Source: an uncultured Streptococcus sp. (GTDB lineage Bacteria > Bacillota > Bacilli > Lactobacillales > Streptococcaceae). Taken from it: a DNA stretch of 64,000 bases. The notes beneath the pieces were generated by a model. The model worked only from the letters and a program-made list of their open reading frames with translations, did no database searches and was not told the origin of the DNA. Every line of letters begins with the position of its first letter. Within the stretch, counting starts at the first letter, position 1. The stretch covers positions 1-64,000 of the forward strand of contig CAKPZX010000002.1 in NCBI GenBank assembly GCA_934215455.1, given 5' to 3'. A program made the translations under genes and the position numbers. Below are positions 47,573-57,357 of the stretch, piece by piece.

Positions 47573-47932
47573 ATGAAGGAAAAGGAATTACGACGCTCGC
47601 TGGCAGTCTTTCCGATTGGCAGTGTTATGAAGCTGACCGACTTGACAGCTCGCCAGATTCGTTATTATGAAGATCAGGGATTGATTTCTCCTGATCGGAC
47701 AGAAGGCAATCGCCGTATGTATTCGTTGGACGATATGGACCGCCTGCTTGAGATTAAAGATTATATCTCAGATGGCTTCAATATTGCGGATATTAAGAAA
47801 AAATATGCGGAAAAAGAGCAAGAGCAAACCAAGGTTGTCAGTCAAGAAGAGATCCGTAAGGCTCTTCATCGTGATATTATTCAGCAAAGTCGCTTCACAT
47901 CTTCCCCATCGCCATATGGTCAATTTCGTTGA
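47573..47932 (+). CDS. glnR: Glutamine synthetase repressor GlnR (MerR family)
   Basis: A 119-residue regulator with an N-terminal MerR-type winged helix (KLTDLTARQIRYYEDQGLISPDRTEGNRRMYS) and a short C-terminal tail that senses feedback-inhibited glutamine synthetase. It is followed by glnA after 39 bases. GAGGAATGG upstream. Confidence 0.96.
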   Translation: MKEKELRRSLAVFPIGSVMKLTDLTARQIRYYEDQGLISPDRTEGNRRMYSLDDMDRLLEIKDYISDGFNIADIKKKYAEKEQEQTKVVSQEEIRKALHRDIIQQSRFTSSPSPYGQFR

Positions 47933-47971
47933 TCATTTCATATGCTTGTAATCTATTTTAAGGAGACAAAA

Positions 47972-49318
47972 ATGTCAATTACTGCTGCAGATATTCGCCG
48001 TGAAGTAAAAGAAAAAAATGTTACTTTTATTCGCTTGATGTTCTCTGATATTTTGGGAACCATGAAGAACGTCGAAATTCCAGCTACCGATGAGCAACTG
48101 GACAAGGTTCTTTCAAATAAAGCCATGTTTGATGGTTCTTCTATCGAAGGATTTGTCCGTATCAACGAGTCAGATATGTATCTTTACCCAGATTTGGATA
48201 CATGGACAGTCTTCCCTTGGGGAGATGAAAATGGTAGCGTAGCTGGCTTGATCTGTGATGTCTATACGACAGAAGGAGAACCATTTGCAGGAGATCCACG
48301 TGGCAATTTGAAACGTGCCCTTCGTCATATGGAAGAACTTGGATTCAAATCCTTTAACCTTGGACCAGAACCAGAATTCTTCCTCTTCAAGTTGGACGAA
48401 AATGGAGACCCAACTCTTGAAGTAAACGACAAAGGTGGCTATTTTGACTTGGCTCCAACAGACCTCGCAGATAACACTCGTCGTGAAATTGTTAATGTCT
48501 TGACCAAGATGGGCTTTGAAGTAGAAGCCAGCCACCACGAAGTAGCTGTTGGTCAGCATGAAATTGACTTTAAGTATGACGAAGTTCTCCGCGCTTGTGA
48601 CAAGATCCAAATCTTTAAACTTGTCGTAAAAACCATCGCTCGTAAACACGGTTTGTATGCAACCTTTATGGCCAAACCAAAATTTGGAATTGCCGGATCA
48701 GGTATGCACTGTAATATGTCTCTCTTTGACCAAGATGGCAACAATGCCTTCTTTGATCCAGAAGATCCAAAGGGCATGCAATTGTCAGAAACAGCTTATC
48801 ACTTCTTGGGTGGCTTGATCAAGCATGCCTATAACTTTACAGCGGTAACCAACCCAACCGTCAACTCGTATAAACGTTTGGTTCCTGGATATGAAGCACC
48901 TGTTTATATCGCTTGGGCAGGTCGCAACCGTTCCCCATTGGTACGTGTGCCAGCATCACGTGGTATGGGAACTCGTTTAGAATTACGTTCCGTAGACCCA
49001 ATGGCCAATCCTTATGTAGCCTTGGCAGTCTTGCTTGAAGTCGGCCTTCACGGAATTGAAAATAAAATCGAAGCACCTGCTCCGATCGAAGAAAATATCT
49101 ATGTGATGACACCGGAAGAACGTAGAGCAGCTGGAATCACAGATCTCCCTTCTACCCTTCACAATGCTTTGAAAGCCTTGACAGAAGACGAAGTGGTGAA
49201 AGCTGCCTTGGGTGAACACATCTACACCAGCTTCCTTGAAGCCAAACGAATCGAATGGGCAAGCTATGCGACCTTCGTATCTCAATGGGAAGTAGACAAC
49301 TATTTAGATCTTTATTAA
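47972..49318 (+). CDS. glnA: Glutamine synthetase type I
   Basis: A 448-residue enzyme forming glutamine from glutamate and ammonia. Motifs [23 protein letters not shown], the ATP-binding [17 protein letters not shown] and [10 protein letters not shown] are present. The length is that of the short Firmicutes type without the adenylylation insertion. ATG 47972 with AAGGAGA upstream; an in-frame ATG at 47942 has no ribosome-binding site. Confidence 0.97.
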   Translation: MSITAADIRREVKEKNVTFIRLMFSDILGTMKNVEIPATDEQLDKVLSNKAMFDGSSIEGFVRINESDMYLYPDLDTWTVFPWGDENGSVAGLICDVYTTEGEPFAGDPRGNLKRALRHMEELGFKSFNLGPEPEFFLFKLDENGDPTLEVNDKGGYFDLAPTDLADNTRREIVNVLTKMGFEVEASHHEVAVGQHEIDFKYDEVLRACDKIQIFKLVVKTIARKHGLYATFMAKPKFGIAGSGMHCNMSLFDQDGNNAFFDPEDPKGMQLSETAYHFLGGLIKHAYNFTAVTNPTVNSYKRLVPGYEAPVYIAWAGRNRSPLVRVPASRGMGTRLELRSVDPMANPYVALAVLLEVGLHGIENKIEAPAPIEENIYVMTPEERRAAGITDLPSTLHNALKALTEDEVVKAALGEHIYTSFLEAKRIEWASYATFVSQWEVDNYLDLY

Positions 49319-49329
49319 GAAACAAGAGT

Positions 49330-49512
49330 AAAGAGGCTAGGACAAAAGTCCTAGCCTCTCAATTATTTTTGGATTGTCGAGCAAGACGCAGTGGTTGAGT
49401 GGGCTCTACTACGCTGATTTCATCAGCTTTTACAGCCCTACTCAACTGTGCGGAGGTGGGACGACGAAATCGAATTCTAACGAATGACCGATTTCTGTCC
49501 CACTCTCTTTTT
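49330..49512 (+). repeat. 183-bp intergenic repeat, copy 2
   Basis: Direct copy of 46717-46899, with A in place of G in AGGCT(G/A)GGAC; this makes the left hairpin perfect in this copy. It follows glnA by 11 bases. Its hairpins may end the glnA transcript. Confidence 0.93.
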
Positions 49513-49534
49513 GATCCTCAAAAGGTTACTATAA

Positions 49535-49572
49535 AACCAGTTGAAACAGTGGTCTCAACTGGTTGTTTTTTA
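49535..49572. terminator. Shared terminator between glnA and rnjA
   Basis: Perfect 10-bp stem AACCAGTTGA / TCAACTGGTT, followed by T-rich sequence on the plus strand and preceded by A-rich sequence (T on the minus strand). The rnjA stop overlaps its right edge. Confidence 0.8.
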
Positions 49573-51252
49573 ATTTTCGTCATCTGGTGTGAGAATCATA
49601 GGAATAATGATAGGTTCACGTTCCGTGCTCTCGTATAAGAATGGGCGAAGGGCATTAACAATCGCACCATTGACGGTTTGGATATTGGCATCTTTGTTCT
49701 TCAAGGCGATACGAATAGCATTGAAGAGAATGCGTTGGCTTTCACGAATCAGATCTCCTGATTCACGCATGTAGATGAAACCACGGCTCAAGATGTCTGG
49801 ACCAGCCAGGATCATCTTCGATTTGAAGTCAACAGTCGCAACAGCAAGCACGACACCGTCTTCGGAAAGGTCTCTCCGGTCACGAAGGACAGCAGCTCCG
49901 ATTTCACCGATGCGGTTTCCATCGACATAGATGTCTTGGGCATTAAAGCTTCCTGCGATCCGAGCAGAGTTGGCTGTAAGAGCGAGGACATCACCATTAC
50001 TCATGATGAAGATATTGTCTTTTTCCACTCCGCAATCACGCGCAAGTCCTGCGTGGATCTTCTGCATCCGGTATTCACCATGGACAGGCATGAAGTATTT
50101 TGGTTTGATCAAGCGGAGCATGAGTTTTTGTTCTTGTTGCCCCCCGTGTCCAGAGGTATGGATGTTGTTGATCTTCCCGTGAATGACCTCTACACCCGCT
50201 TCAGAAATCGTATTGATCAATTTATTCACACTGGTTGTATTTCCAGGAATTGGACTAGAAGAGAAGATCACGGTATCTCCTGGTTGGAGTTGCACTTGGC
50301 GGTGCGTTCCGTTGGCAATCCGAGAGAGGGCTGCCATCGGCTCTCCTTGGCTTCCTGTACACATGATCAGGATTTCATTGGCTGCGTAGTCTTTGATCTC
50401 ATTTGGCTCGATAATAGTTCCAGCAGGGACCTTGATGTAGCCAAGCTCGATTCCATTGACGATGGCCTTTTCCATCGAGCGTCCAAAGACGACGATCTTG
50501 CGACCGGTCTTGACAGCTGCCTCAGCTGCTTGTTGGAGACGGAAGATATTCGAAGCAAAGGAAGCAAAGATGATGCGCCCATGGATGCCTTCGATGATCT
50601 TCATGATGGATTGGCCAACCACTTTTTCAGAGTTGGTAAAGGTTGGGATTTCTGCGTTGGTTGAGTCTGAGAGCAGGCAGAGAACGCCTTCTTCCCCAAG
50701 GGCTGCCATGCGATGGAGGTCAGCTGGTTCCCCAACAGGTGTGAAGTCAAATTTAAAGTCCCCGGTACAGACAATCTTTCCTTGAGGGGTGTGAATCACA
50801 ATCCCTAAAGGTTCTGGAATCGAGTGAGTCGTACGGAAGAAGGTTGCTTTAAGATTTTTAAATTGAAGCTCAGTGTTTTGGTTGATTTCGTAGAGTTTGG
50901 CATCACGAAGAAGACCATGCTCTTCTAATTTTCCACGGATCAAGGCAAGTGCCAAAGGTCCAGCGTAGATAGGGACATTGGCTTGCTTCAAAAGGAAAGG
51001 AATCCCACCGATGTGGTCTTCGTGTCCGTGGGTAATGAGGACCGCTTTGACGCGATCGATATTGTCAACGATATAAGAGTAATCTGGGATGACATAGTCG
51101 ATCCCAAGGAGATCATCTTCTGGAAATTTGATTCCGGCATCGACAATGATGATTTCATCTTGGTATTCGATCCCGTAGGTATTTTTTCCGATTTCTCCAA
51201 GTCCACCAATGGCAAATACACCAACTTCTTCAGGTTTTAAGGTATAAGCCAT
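49570..51252 (-). CDS. rnjA: Ribonuclease J1
   Basis: A 560-residue metallo-beta-lactamase-fold nuclease with 5'-3' exonuclease and endonuclease activity, central to mRNA decay in Firmicutes. Motifs: HGHEDHIGG (metal site), the beta-[12 protein letters not shown] and HTSGHGGQ. It follows rpoY after three bases, as in most streptococci. Confidence 0.96.
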   Translation of the reverse strand: MAYTLKPEEVGVFAIGGLGEIGKNTYGIEYQDEIIIVDAGIKFPEDDLLGIDYVIPDYSYIVDNIDRVKAVLITHGHEDHIGGIPFLLKQANVPIYAGPLALALIRGKLEEHGLLRDAKLYEINQNTELQFKNLKATFFRTTHSIPEPLGIVIHTPQGKIVCTGDFKFDFTPVGEPADLHRMAALGEEGVLCLLSDSTNAEIPTFTNSEKVVGQSIMKIIEGIHGRIIFASFASNIFRLQQAAEAAVKTGRKIVVFGRSMEKAIVNGIELGYIKVPAGTIIEPNEIKDYAANEILIMCTGSQGEPMAALSRIANGTHRQVQLQPGDTVIFSSSPIPGNTTSVNKLINTISEAGVEVIHGKINNIHTSGHGGQQEQKLMLRLIKPKYFMPVHGEYRMQKIHAGLARDCGVEKDNIFIMSNGDVLALTANSARIAGSFNAQDIYVDGNRIGEIGAAVLRDRRDLSEDGVVLAVATVDFKSKMILAGPDILSRGFIYMRESGDLIRESQRILFNAIRIALKNKDANIQTVNGAIVNALRPFLYESTEREPIIIPMILTPDDEN

Positions 51253-51255
51253 GGA

Positions 51256-51486
51256 TTAGTACTCCGTTAGTTCAAAAGCACCTGACTCTTTCTCGTAAGC
51301 AAGGTGTTGCTCAGAAAGTGGTGTGATAAATTCAATGTTGAAATCTGTGTTTGCTTCAACCAATTGACGAGCTTGGATGCGTCCTTCGCGTTCATTTGGT
51401 GCATCAATATCGAGATAAAGTGCATGCGTGGTTTCACGACGAGGGTTGCGGTCTTTTGTTTCCTGATAAAAAACTTTGTAAATCAT
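51256..51486 (-). CDS. rpoY: RNA polymerase epsilon subunit RpoY
   Basis: A 76-residue protein of the DUF1447 family, a small subunit of Firmicutes RNA polymerase. Recognised by [18 protein letters not shown] and the [19 protein letters not shown] middle. GGAAAG lies before the ATG on the minus strand. It opens the rpoY-rnjA operon. Confidence 0.94.
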   Translation of the reverse strand: MIYKVFYQETKDRNPRRETTHALYLDIDAPNEREGRIQARQLVEANTDFNIEFITPLSEQHLAYEKESGAFELTEY

Positions 51487-51596
51487 GAAGTAATTTTCCT
51501 TTCATTATTTCGGTCTATTTATTAGCTGCGAAGGAGTGCAATCACTAGAGTTTCCTACTCGCAACTAGTGGACCTGATTCGATACAATTAATTATC

Positions 51597-51602
51597 ATTA
51601 TA
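51597..51602 (-). promoter_or_regulatory. Probable -10 of rpoY-rnjA
   Basis: Minus-strand TATAAT with TGA directly before it. A weak TTACTT lies 16 bases further upstream. Leader of about 105 bases. Confidence 0.55.
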
Positions 51603-51746
51603 TCATAAATTCGCCTGTAAGTAAAAGATAGACTGGAAAAGTCAGAGAGGCAAAGACCTATAATAGAGAAGCTTTTGAGCAGTTTTGGATAGGAAAATCC
51701 TGGGCTCTAGAGGAGAGTTTCGCTGGGATTTGAAGGGAATTTGTAG

Positions 51747-51752
51747 TATAAT
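51747..51752 (+). promoter_or_regulatory. Probable -10 of tsaB-rimI-tsaD
   Basis: TATAAT at 51747-51752, 28 bases before the tsaB ATG, with no good -35 element. Confidence 0.5.
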
Positions 51753-51778
51753 ATAATCCAGTTCAAGAGGAGTAGGAA

Positions 51779-52462
51779 ATGAAATTATTAGCATTTGATA
51801 CCTCGAGTAAGGCTCTTTCTGTAGCGATTTTAGAAGATGAGACTCTACTTGCAGAAACAACATTAACCATTAAAAAAAATCATAGTATTACATTGATGCC
51901 GGTCATCGATTTTTTGATGCAACAAGTCGACTTGACACCCAAGGACTTGGACCGCATCGTGGTGGCAGAAGGTCCTGGGAGTTACACTGGACTGCGCATT
52001 GCGGTCGCAACCGCAAAGACCTTGGCCCATACCTTAGGGATTGAATTGGTCGGGGTTTCGAGCCTCTTAGCCCTAGTGCCAGATGATCTAGAAGGTTTGG
52101 TAGTGCCCGTCATGGATGCCCGTCGAAACAACGTTTATGCAGGTTTTTACCAAGATGATCAGCTGGTCGCACCAGAAGGGCATTTTCCATTTGAGGAAGT
52201 CCTAGAGCGTGCAGCGACAAGTGAGCAGGTCACCTTTGTCGGAGAAATCACGGCCTTTAAGGAGCAGATCGCCTCTAGCCTGTCAAGGGCTACTTACTAT
52301 GAAACGCTGCCAGATGCAGTGAAAATCGGACGTCTCGGTCTCAAACAAGCGCCTGCTAGCCTCCATGATTTTGTCCCTCATTATCTCAAACGGGTTGAAG
52401 CAGAGGAAAATTGGCTCAAAGACCACACGGAAACAACGACCTCTTACATCAAGCGCCTATGA
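51779..52462 (+). CDS. tsaB: tRNA t6A biosynthesis protein TsaB
   Basis: A 227-residue ASKHA-fold partner of TsaD in the synthesis of threonylcarbamoyl-adenosine at position 37 of ANN-decoding tRNAs. N-terminus KLLAFDTSSKALSVAIL and GPGSYTGLRIAVA are typical. AGAGGAG lies upstream. It overlaps rimI by four bases. Confidence 0.95.
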   Translation: MKLLAFDTSSKALSVAILEDETLLAETTLTIKKNHSITLMPVIDFLMQQVDLTPKDLDRIVVAEGPGSYTGLRIAVATAKTLAHTLGIELVGVSSLLALVPDDLEGLVVPVMDARRNNVYAGFYQDDQLVAPEGHFPFEEVLERAATSEQVTFVGEITAFKEQIASSLSRATYYETLPDAVKIGRLGLKQAPASLHDFVPHYLKRVEAEENWLKDHTETTTSYIKRL

Positions 52463-52896
52463 TGGAAGGAACAATCAGGAAAGGGAGTAGCCAAGATGCG
52501 GCTGCTATTCTCGCTGTCATGGAAGATGTCTATGAAGCAAGTCCCTGGAAGTTGGAGCAGATTGAAGCTGATTTAGAGCAGGAATCGACCTCCTATTTCC
52601 TAGCTGTGGATGAGGGGCAAGTCCTTGGATTTATCGCCATTCAAGAGACTCTCTATGAAGCAGAGGTCTTACAGATTGCGGTCAAGCGCGCCTTTCAAGG
52701 CCAAGGCTTAGCTCAGCAGTTACTTGCGCAGTTGCCGGACCAAAAAGAGATTTTCTTAGAAGTGCGCGTGTCCAATCAACCGGCCCAAGGCCTATACAAA
52801 AAAATGCATTTTGAAGAAATTGCACGGAGGAAAAACTACTATCACGATCCCATAGAGGATGCTGTGATCATGAAGAGGAACCCAAATGAAAGATAG
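52459..52896 (+). CDS. rimI: Ribosomal protein alanine N-acetyltransferase RimI
   Basis: A 145-residue GNAT acetyltransferase with the acetyl-CoA-binding [15 protein letters not shown] motif. RimI acetylates the N-terminus of ribosomal protein S18 in E. coli. ATG 52459 forms an ATGA overlap with the tsaB stop; the next codon but none further also is ATG (52462). It overlaps tsaD by 11 bases. Confidence 0.92.
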   Translation: MMEGTIRKGSSQDAAAILAVMEDVYEASPWKLEQIEADLEQESTSYFLAVDEGQVLGFIAIQETLYEAEVLQIAVKRAFQGQGLAQQLLAQLPDQKEIFLEVRVSNQPAQGLYKKMHFEEIARRKNYYHDPIEDAVIMKRNPNER

Positions 52897-53896
52897 ATAT
52901 ATTTTGGCTTTTGAGACATCTTGCGATGAGACCAGCGTGGCTGTCTTGAAAAATGACGACCAACTCTTGTCCAATGTCATTGCCAGTCAAATCGAAAGTC
53001 ACAAGCGTTTTGGTGGGGTGGTGCCTGAGGTAGCCTCTCGTCACCATGTGGAAGTCATCACCGCTTGTATTGAAGAAGCCCTGGAAGAAGCTGGCATCAC
53101 AGAAGCCGATGTCACAGCCGTAGCTGTCACCTACGGTCCAGGCCTGGTTGGAGCTCTCTTGGTCGGCCTAGCAGCAGCCAAGGCCTTTGCTTGGGCACAC
53201 GGCCTCCCTTTGATTCCTGTCAATCATATGGCAGGGCACTTGATGGCCGCTCAAAGCGTGGAGCCCTTAGAATTTCCACTTTTGGCCTTGCTGGTGAGTG
53301 GAGGACATACCGAGCTAGTCTACGTCAGTGAAGCTGGTGATTATAAGATCGTCGGAGAGACCCGTGATGATGCTGTCGGAGAGGCTTATGACAAGGTTGG
53401 GCGCGTGATGGGCTTGACCTATCCAGCAGGACGTGAAATTGATCAGCTAGCCCACCAAGGATCTGATGTCTACGATTTCCCTCGGGCCATGATCAAGGAA
53501 GACAATCTGGAATTCTCTTTTTCAGGGCTCAAATCGGCCTTTATCAATCTGCACCATAATGCGCAGCAAAAAGGAGAAAGTCTCTCCAATGCGGACCTGT
53601 CAGCGAGTTTCCAAGCCGCCGTATTAGACATTCTCATGGCCAAGACCAAGAAGGCTTTGGAGAAATATCCAGTCAAGACTCTAGTCGTTGCTGGTGGCGT
53701 CGCAGCCAACCAAGGTCTTCGTGAACGCCTGGCTTCTGACATCACAGATGTCAAGGTCATCATTCCGCCTCTGCGCCTCTGCGGGGACAATGCAGGGATG
53801 ATCGCCTATGCCAGTGTCAGTGAGTGGAACAAAGAAAACTTCGCAGGCTGGGACCTCAATGCCAAACCAAGCCTAGCCTTTGAAGGAATTGAATAA
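52886..53896 (+). CDS. tsaD: tRNA N6-threonylcarbamoyladenosine transferase TsaD
   Basis: A 336-residue catalytic subunit of t6A synthesis. The metal-binding NHMAGH, the SCDETS N-terminal motif and [13 protein letters not shown] are intact. GAGGA lies upstream within rimI. Last gene of the tsaB-rimI-tsaD operon. Confidence 0.96.
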   Translation: MKDRYILAFETSCDETSVAVLKNDDQLLSNVIASQIESHKRFGGVVPEVASRHHVEVITACIEEALEEAGITEADVTAVAVTYGPGLVGALLVGLAAAKAFAWAHGLPLIPVNHMAGHLMAAQSVEPLEFPLLALLVSGGHTELVYVSEAGDYKIVGETRDDAVGEAYDKVGRVMGLTYPAGREIDQLAHQGSDVYDFPRAMIKEDNLEFSFSGLKSAFINLHHNAQQKGESLSNADLSASFQAAVLDILMAKTKKALEKYPVKTLVVAGGVAANQGLRERLASDITDVKVIIPPLRLCGDNAGMIAYASVSEWNKENFAGWDLNAKPSLAFEGIE

Positions 53897-53904
53897 GATA
53901 AAGG

Positions 53905-53940
53905 AGTCAATTGGATGTGCAAGGTCCAATGGCTTTTTTG
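53905..53940 (+). terminator. Likely terminator after tsaD
   Basis: Imperfect stem built on ATTGGA / TCCAAT with flanking pairs, followed by six T. Confidence 0.6.
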
Positions 53941-53967
53941 CTGGGATCTCACCAACTAGTAGCGGAT

Positions 53968-53996
53968 TTGCGAGGTGAAAGAAAATTCGGTATGAT
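53968..53996 (+). promoter_or_regulatory. Promoter at the head of the accessory cluster
   Basis: TTGCGA (53968-53973), 17-base spacer, TATGAT (53991-53996), 37 bases before the lipoprotein start. Confidence 0.55.
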
Positions 53997-54032
53997 AGAA
54001 GGAATGAAAGATTGGTGAGGGAGAGAATAGAT

Positions 54033-55007
54033 ATGAAGAAAGAGAATAGCTCTAAATATAGAATTGGTACGATTCTTATCTTTGCGGTCTGTTTGCTACT
54101 GGTTGCAGGATGTGAATCACAAAAGAAAATTGAAAAAAGTGATAAGAGTAAAGAGTCCTACGAATTTTCAGTCTATAATGCAAAATCTGACATTAAAGAT
54201 TTCCAATTTATCCATGCTAAAAATGGGCTTGTGGTCGAATGGAAGTTTGATGAAAAAGAACGGAAGAAATCTTTGAAGTCTCCCGATTCATCAGATTGGG
54301 TTGAGGTGAACTCTAATTATTTGGTTAGACAAAGAAACAGAGTAAGAGGTATTATTCCATCGAAAAAAATGAAGTCGGATGAATATGCCCATTTAGAGAT
54401 TTATGATTTGACAGGGAGTAAGGCGAAACGAAAGGAAGTCGATCTTTGGAAGATGATGGTGGAGTATGTAAAAAATGATGATTTCGAACTCTATGGATCT
54501 TTTCCAACTCTTCGAAAAATGAATGGGAATGATTACGCTATCATTAAAATTATGAAGCAAACTCAGCCACGTTATTTCTTACTTAATCTTAAAACACTTA
54601 AAATTGATAAAGAAGCAACGGAAGAAGAATTAAATGAGAAGAATAGAGTGTATCTCTTTATTTCTACCCGTAAAGGTTACACTGCTGGAGTTCTTCCGTT
54701 TGATAATGGATTTTGGAAGGAAAAATCTTTCAAAGGGGATATCAATTTAAGAGCGTCTTATCCGACAGCATTTAAACTCTTTTCAAAACCAGAAGGTTTT
54801 GCTTATAAAGTGATCAATTCTGAGAATGGTGCCATTACGAATGGGAAAGAACTGATAGATCTAGAAACAGAATTTCTTACATTAGGTTCCTCTGTGTACG
54901 ATTATGCCTATCTGCCTAAAGAACTGAGTGTAGAAAATAAAGATACGAAAATCTCTCAGTTTGATGAGATTCAACAGTATTATAACGGTAAATCTTTTTC
55001 ATATTGA
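54033..55007 (+). CDS. Putative lipoprotein (324 aa), function unknown
   Basis: Lipoprotein signal with a basic N-terminus, hydrophobic core and lipobox LVAGC at about residues 22-26, followed by a charged linker and a folded extracytoplasmic part. I recognise no domain. Its C-terminal part shares DINLxAxYP and a final (F/Y)DE-x-x-QYYNGK with the anchored protein at 55652, so the two are probably paralogues. ATG 54033 is preferred (GGGAGAGA before it) over an in-frame start at 54012. It is the first of five small cell-envelope genes that are AT-richer than the core genes around them. Confidence 0.78.
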   Translation: MKKENSSKYRIGTILIFAVCLLLVAGCESQKKIEKSDKSKESYEFSVYNAKSDIKDFQFIHAKNGLVVEWKFDEKERKKSLKSPDSSDWVEVNSNYLVRQRNRVRGIIPSKKMKSDEYAHLEIYDLTGSKAKRKEVDLWKMMVEYVKNDDFELYGSFPTLRKMNGNDYAIIKIMKQTQPRYFLLNLKTLKIDKEATEEELNEKNRVYLFISTRKGYTAGVLPFDNGFWKEKSFKGDINLRASYPTAFKLFSKPEGFAYKVINSENGAITNGKELIDLETEFLTLGSSVYDYAYLPKELSVENKDTKISQFDEIQQYYNGKSFSY

Positions 55008-55058
55008 TACTGAGAGAATATTTAGAAAACATACAAGGAGAGTGAAAAAGAGGTTGTT

Positions 55059-55604
55059 ATGCAAACAATGATTAATTTAGGGATATGGGAGAACAAGAAT
55101 TACCATTTTGATTGGGAGGAAAAAGTCATACTAGAAGAGACATCTTCTCCTAACTACTGGTCTTATATATTGCTCCCTATCACATTATTTATTATCAACA
55201 AAATTTCGGATGGATTAGCGGAGGCTGGAATATTTGACAATCAGTTGGTCCGGCTTGGAACGATTCCAATTTTAGGTGTTATCTCCTACTTCCTAGCTGC
55301 GTGGATCATTCGATATTACCATGCGAGCTTGAAATTACAACCATCCAAGTTGGATGAGGATCAGTGCAAGAAGTTCATCAAGGCATTAAAGAGACGGAAG
55401 GTGTACTTTACATTTCTGGTCAATCTTTTTAGGTTCCTAACTGTAGCCGCTATTCTTTTGTTTGTCATCGGAAATGAAACCATTGCAGCACTCTTTTTGA
55501 TGATTAGTTTTATAGTGATATTTATGTTCAAATTTGATTACCAACTTCATAAATGGAATGATATGATAGAGACTATCTCCCAAGAAGTGGAAAATGGTAA
55601 TTAA
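55059..55604 (+). CDS. Small membrane protein (181 aa), function unknown
   Basis: Four hydrophobic segments in two pairs (about 34-52 and 67-87; 115-137 and 142-160), with a short N-terminal soluble part and a basic central loop (YHASLKLQPSKLDEDQ). AGAGG lies five bases before the ATG. The two-plus-two layout and position after a secreted partner resemble the gene at 56656; the two may be a duplicated pair. No known family is certain. Confidence 0.72.
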   Translation: MQTMINLGIWENKNYHFDWEEKVILEETSSPNYWSYILLPITLFIINKISDGLAEAGIFDNQLVRLGTIPILGVISYFLAAWIIRYYHASLKLQPSKLDEDQCKKFIKALKRRKVYFTFLVNLFRFLTVAAILLFVIGNETIAALFLMISFIVIFMFKFDYQLHKWNDMIETISQEVENGN

Positions 55605-55651
55605 GGAAATCTCTGATGGGCATGAGGCCTTTGAAAAAGTAGGTGGATGTA

Positions 55652-56560
55652 TTGAAAAAAATTTTAAGTTTGAAACTGGTTTGTCTAGCAATTATTGTAG
55701 TCGGTTTAATATTCTATTTTAAACCTTCAGAGACTAAGAAAAATCCTATCGAAAAGAGACCTAGCTCAACAAAAGTCATTCATAAAGGGAATCTCAAGGA
55801 TGTTCAATTATTTGGTGAGAAAAATCAATTTGTTTTGAGTAAGGATCTGACCTTGGTTGATGGGAAGTATCTGGTTGGTTTTGACTATGTAAAAACAGAT
55901 GACAGAATAAAATGGGAGTATGTCGGATTCCGATATTACGAGATTGACAATCATTTTAAAGAAACAACCGTAAATGCTTTAGATGAGATTCGTAAGACAG
56001 CACCAAAAGCCTTTATTTATGATTATCAAATAAATGTTAATAGTGGAGTAAGTGTTGTAGATCTAATCTATTTTGATTCTCGTAGTGCAATGGAACATAG
56101 TATTGGAAATGGGAAAAATATTTATTACAAGTTGGATGAACAGAAATACTATAGCAAATATGCCATCCCAGAGGGCAGTGCAGTTAAGGAAAAAATAATA
56201 GACTATACAAATTTAATGGAATTAATCGATAAGAATACCGGTTTTGACCTTCAATCAGGATTTAAATTTCAGAAACAGGCTAAGAATGTAAAGACAGATA
56301 TCAATTTATTTGCAATTTATCCGGAATTCAAAGAGAAAATGTTGAGTGGCGAGTACGAGATTTATCCTAGATTACAGTTATTAAGTAGTAAGGAATGGTT
56401 TGATACTCTTCTTCATTGGTTTGCACCTAAAGGACAGGATATCTTATCTGGGGTAAAAATTGAAGCTCAGTACTCAATAGATGGTCAAGAACATGAAATT
56501 CGTTCTTATGATGAGTTTAAACAATACTACAATGGAAAAGGTGGGGAATTGGCTGAGTAA
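55652..56560 (+). CDS. Membrane-anchored extracytoplasmic protein (302 aa), paralogue of the 54033 lipoprotein
   Basis: One N-terminal helix (LKKILSLKLVCLAIIVVGLIFYF) without a good lipobox, then a soluble domain rich in Tyr and Lys. The end carries DINLFAIYP and YDEFKQYYNGK, matching DINLRASYP and FDEIQQYYNGK of the upstream lipoprotein. TTG 55652 is favoured because AGGTGG lies five bases before it; a GTG at 55643 in the same frame is possible. Function unknown. Confidence 0.72.
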   Translation: MKKILSLKLVCLAIIVVGLIFYFKPSETKKNPIEKRPSSTKVIHKGNLKDVQLFGEKNQFVLSKDLTLVDGKYLVGFDYVKTDDRIKWEYVGFRYYEIDNHFKETTVNALDEIRKTAPKAFIYDYQINVNSGVSVVDLIYFDSRSAMEHSIGNGKNIYYKLDEQKYYSKYAIPEGSAVKEKIIDYTNLMELIDKNTGFDLQSGFKFQKQAKNVKTDINLFAIYPEFKEKMLSGEYEIYPRLQLLSSKEWFDTLLHWFAPKGQDILSGVKIEAQYSIDGQEHEIRSYDEFKQYYNGKGGELAE

Positions 56561-56655
56561 AGCCTTATCTGGAAAGATTGGGAGAAGAAAGTTGGATTTG
56601 ATCGGGTTGGTACCGTCTAGGATGTTATACTGAAAGTATGTAGGAAGTAAATAGG

Positions 56656-57324
56656 ATGTTAGAATATAAAGAAACAAGTATTTTCTGTCACCAACTGGTA
56701 GAGTACGATGGCAAAAGATTTCTGTTAGATGCTAGTACCATGAAGCCTAAGCTCTATTATTGGGGGTTGCCAACGGAAGCTATCACTGTTGAGATGATGG
56801 AAGTAGATAAAAAAGTTGAAATTCCAGGCACGCCCATCAATAAATTAAATGGGGGGACAGCAGCCATTATAGTTCAGCCATTTGTTGGAGTGGTTTATAG
56901 TCTCTTAAAAAAGCTATTCAGTGAGTATGCTATTAGTCAGCAAATTTTTCTAAAGATAGTCTTATTTGTGGTTGCCATGCTTATATCTTTTGTGCTCTTT
57001 CGATTTTCTATAGAAAAGGCTCGTAAAAAGGTTAAGAATCTATTTCCTACAGCTAGGAAGAGATACAGGGTGACTTTCAAGCCGATACCAGAAAGAAAGC
57101 AAATTTTTGATGCCCATCTATTAAATGTTGTCTTACTGGCCTGTTTAGCTATGTATTTATTTGATAATAATGGTCAAGAAGGGATCTTTTTAGTGATAGG
57201 CGGTATTCTTACAGCTTTTCTATTGACCTTCGAATTTGGTAAAGTTCCAGTTCTTTTAGGAGCGAAAACAGGGAATTTAAGGCTTGATAGTGTAGAAGAG
57301 ATAGTTATCGAAAAAAGTAACTAG
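56656..57324 (+). CDS. Membrane protein (222 aa), possibly DUF443-like
   Basis: An N-terminal soluble part with QLVEYDGKRFLLDAST, then two hydrophobic pairs (about 72-90 and 95-116; 152-171 and 176-195) and a loop with RYRVTFKPIPERK. The opening, a beta hairpin around Y-D-G-x-x-x-L-L-D followed by paired helices, reminds me of the staphylococcal DUF443 membrane proteins, one of which gives immunity to a type VII secreted toxin; this is an impression, not an alignment. TGTTATACT at 56623-56631 is a possible extended -10, and AGGAAG precedes the ATG. Confidence 0.7.
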   Translation: MLEYKETSIFCHQLVEYDGKRFLLDASTMKPKLYYWGLPTEAITVEMMEVDKKVEIPGTPINKLNGGTAAIIVQPFVGVVYSLLKKLFSEYAISQQIFLKIVLFVVAMLISFVLFRFSIEKARKKVKNLFPTARKRYRVTFKPIPERKQIFDAHLLNVVLLACLAMYLFDNNGQEGIFLVIGGILTAFLLTFEFGKVPVLLGAKTGNLRLDSVEEIVIEKSN

Positions 57325-57357
57325 AATGAAATGGAAAAGAATAAAGGAGTAGAAATC

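Noticed and set aside
49936-50664. 242-codon open frame on the plus strand inside rnjA
   Set aside because: It lies antisense to the conserved RNase J1 gene and is explained by that gene's codon pattern.
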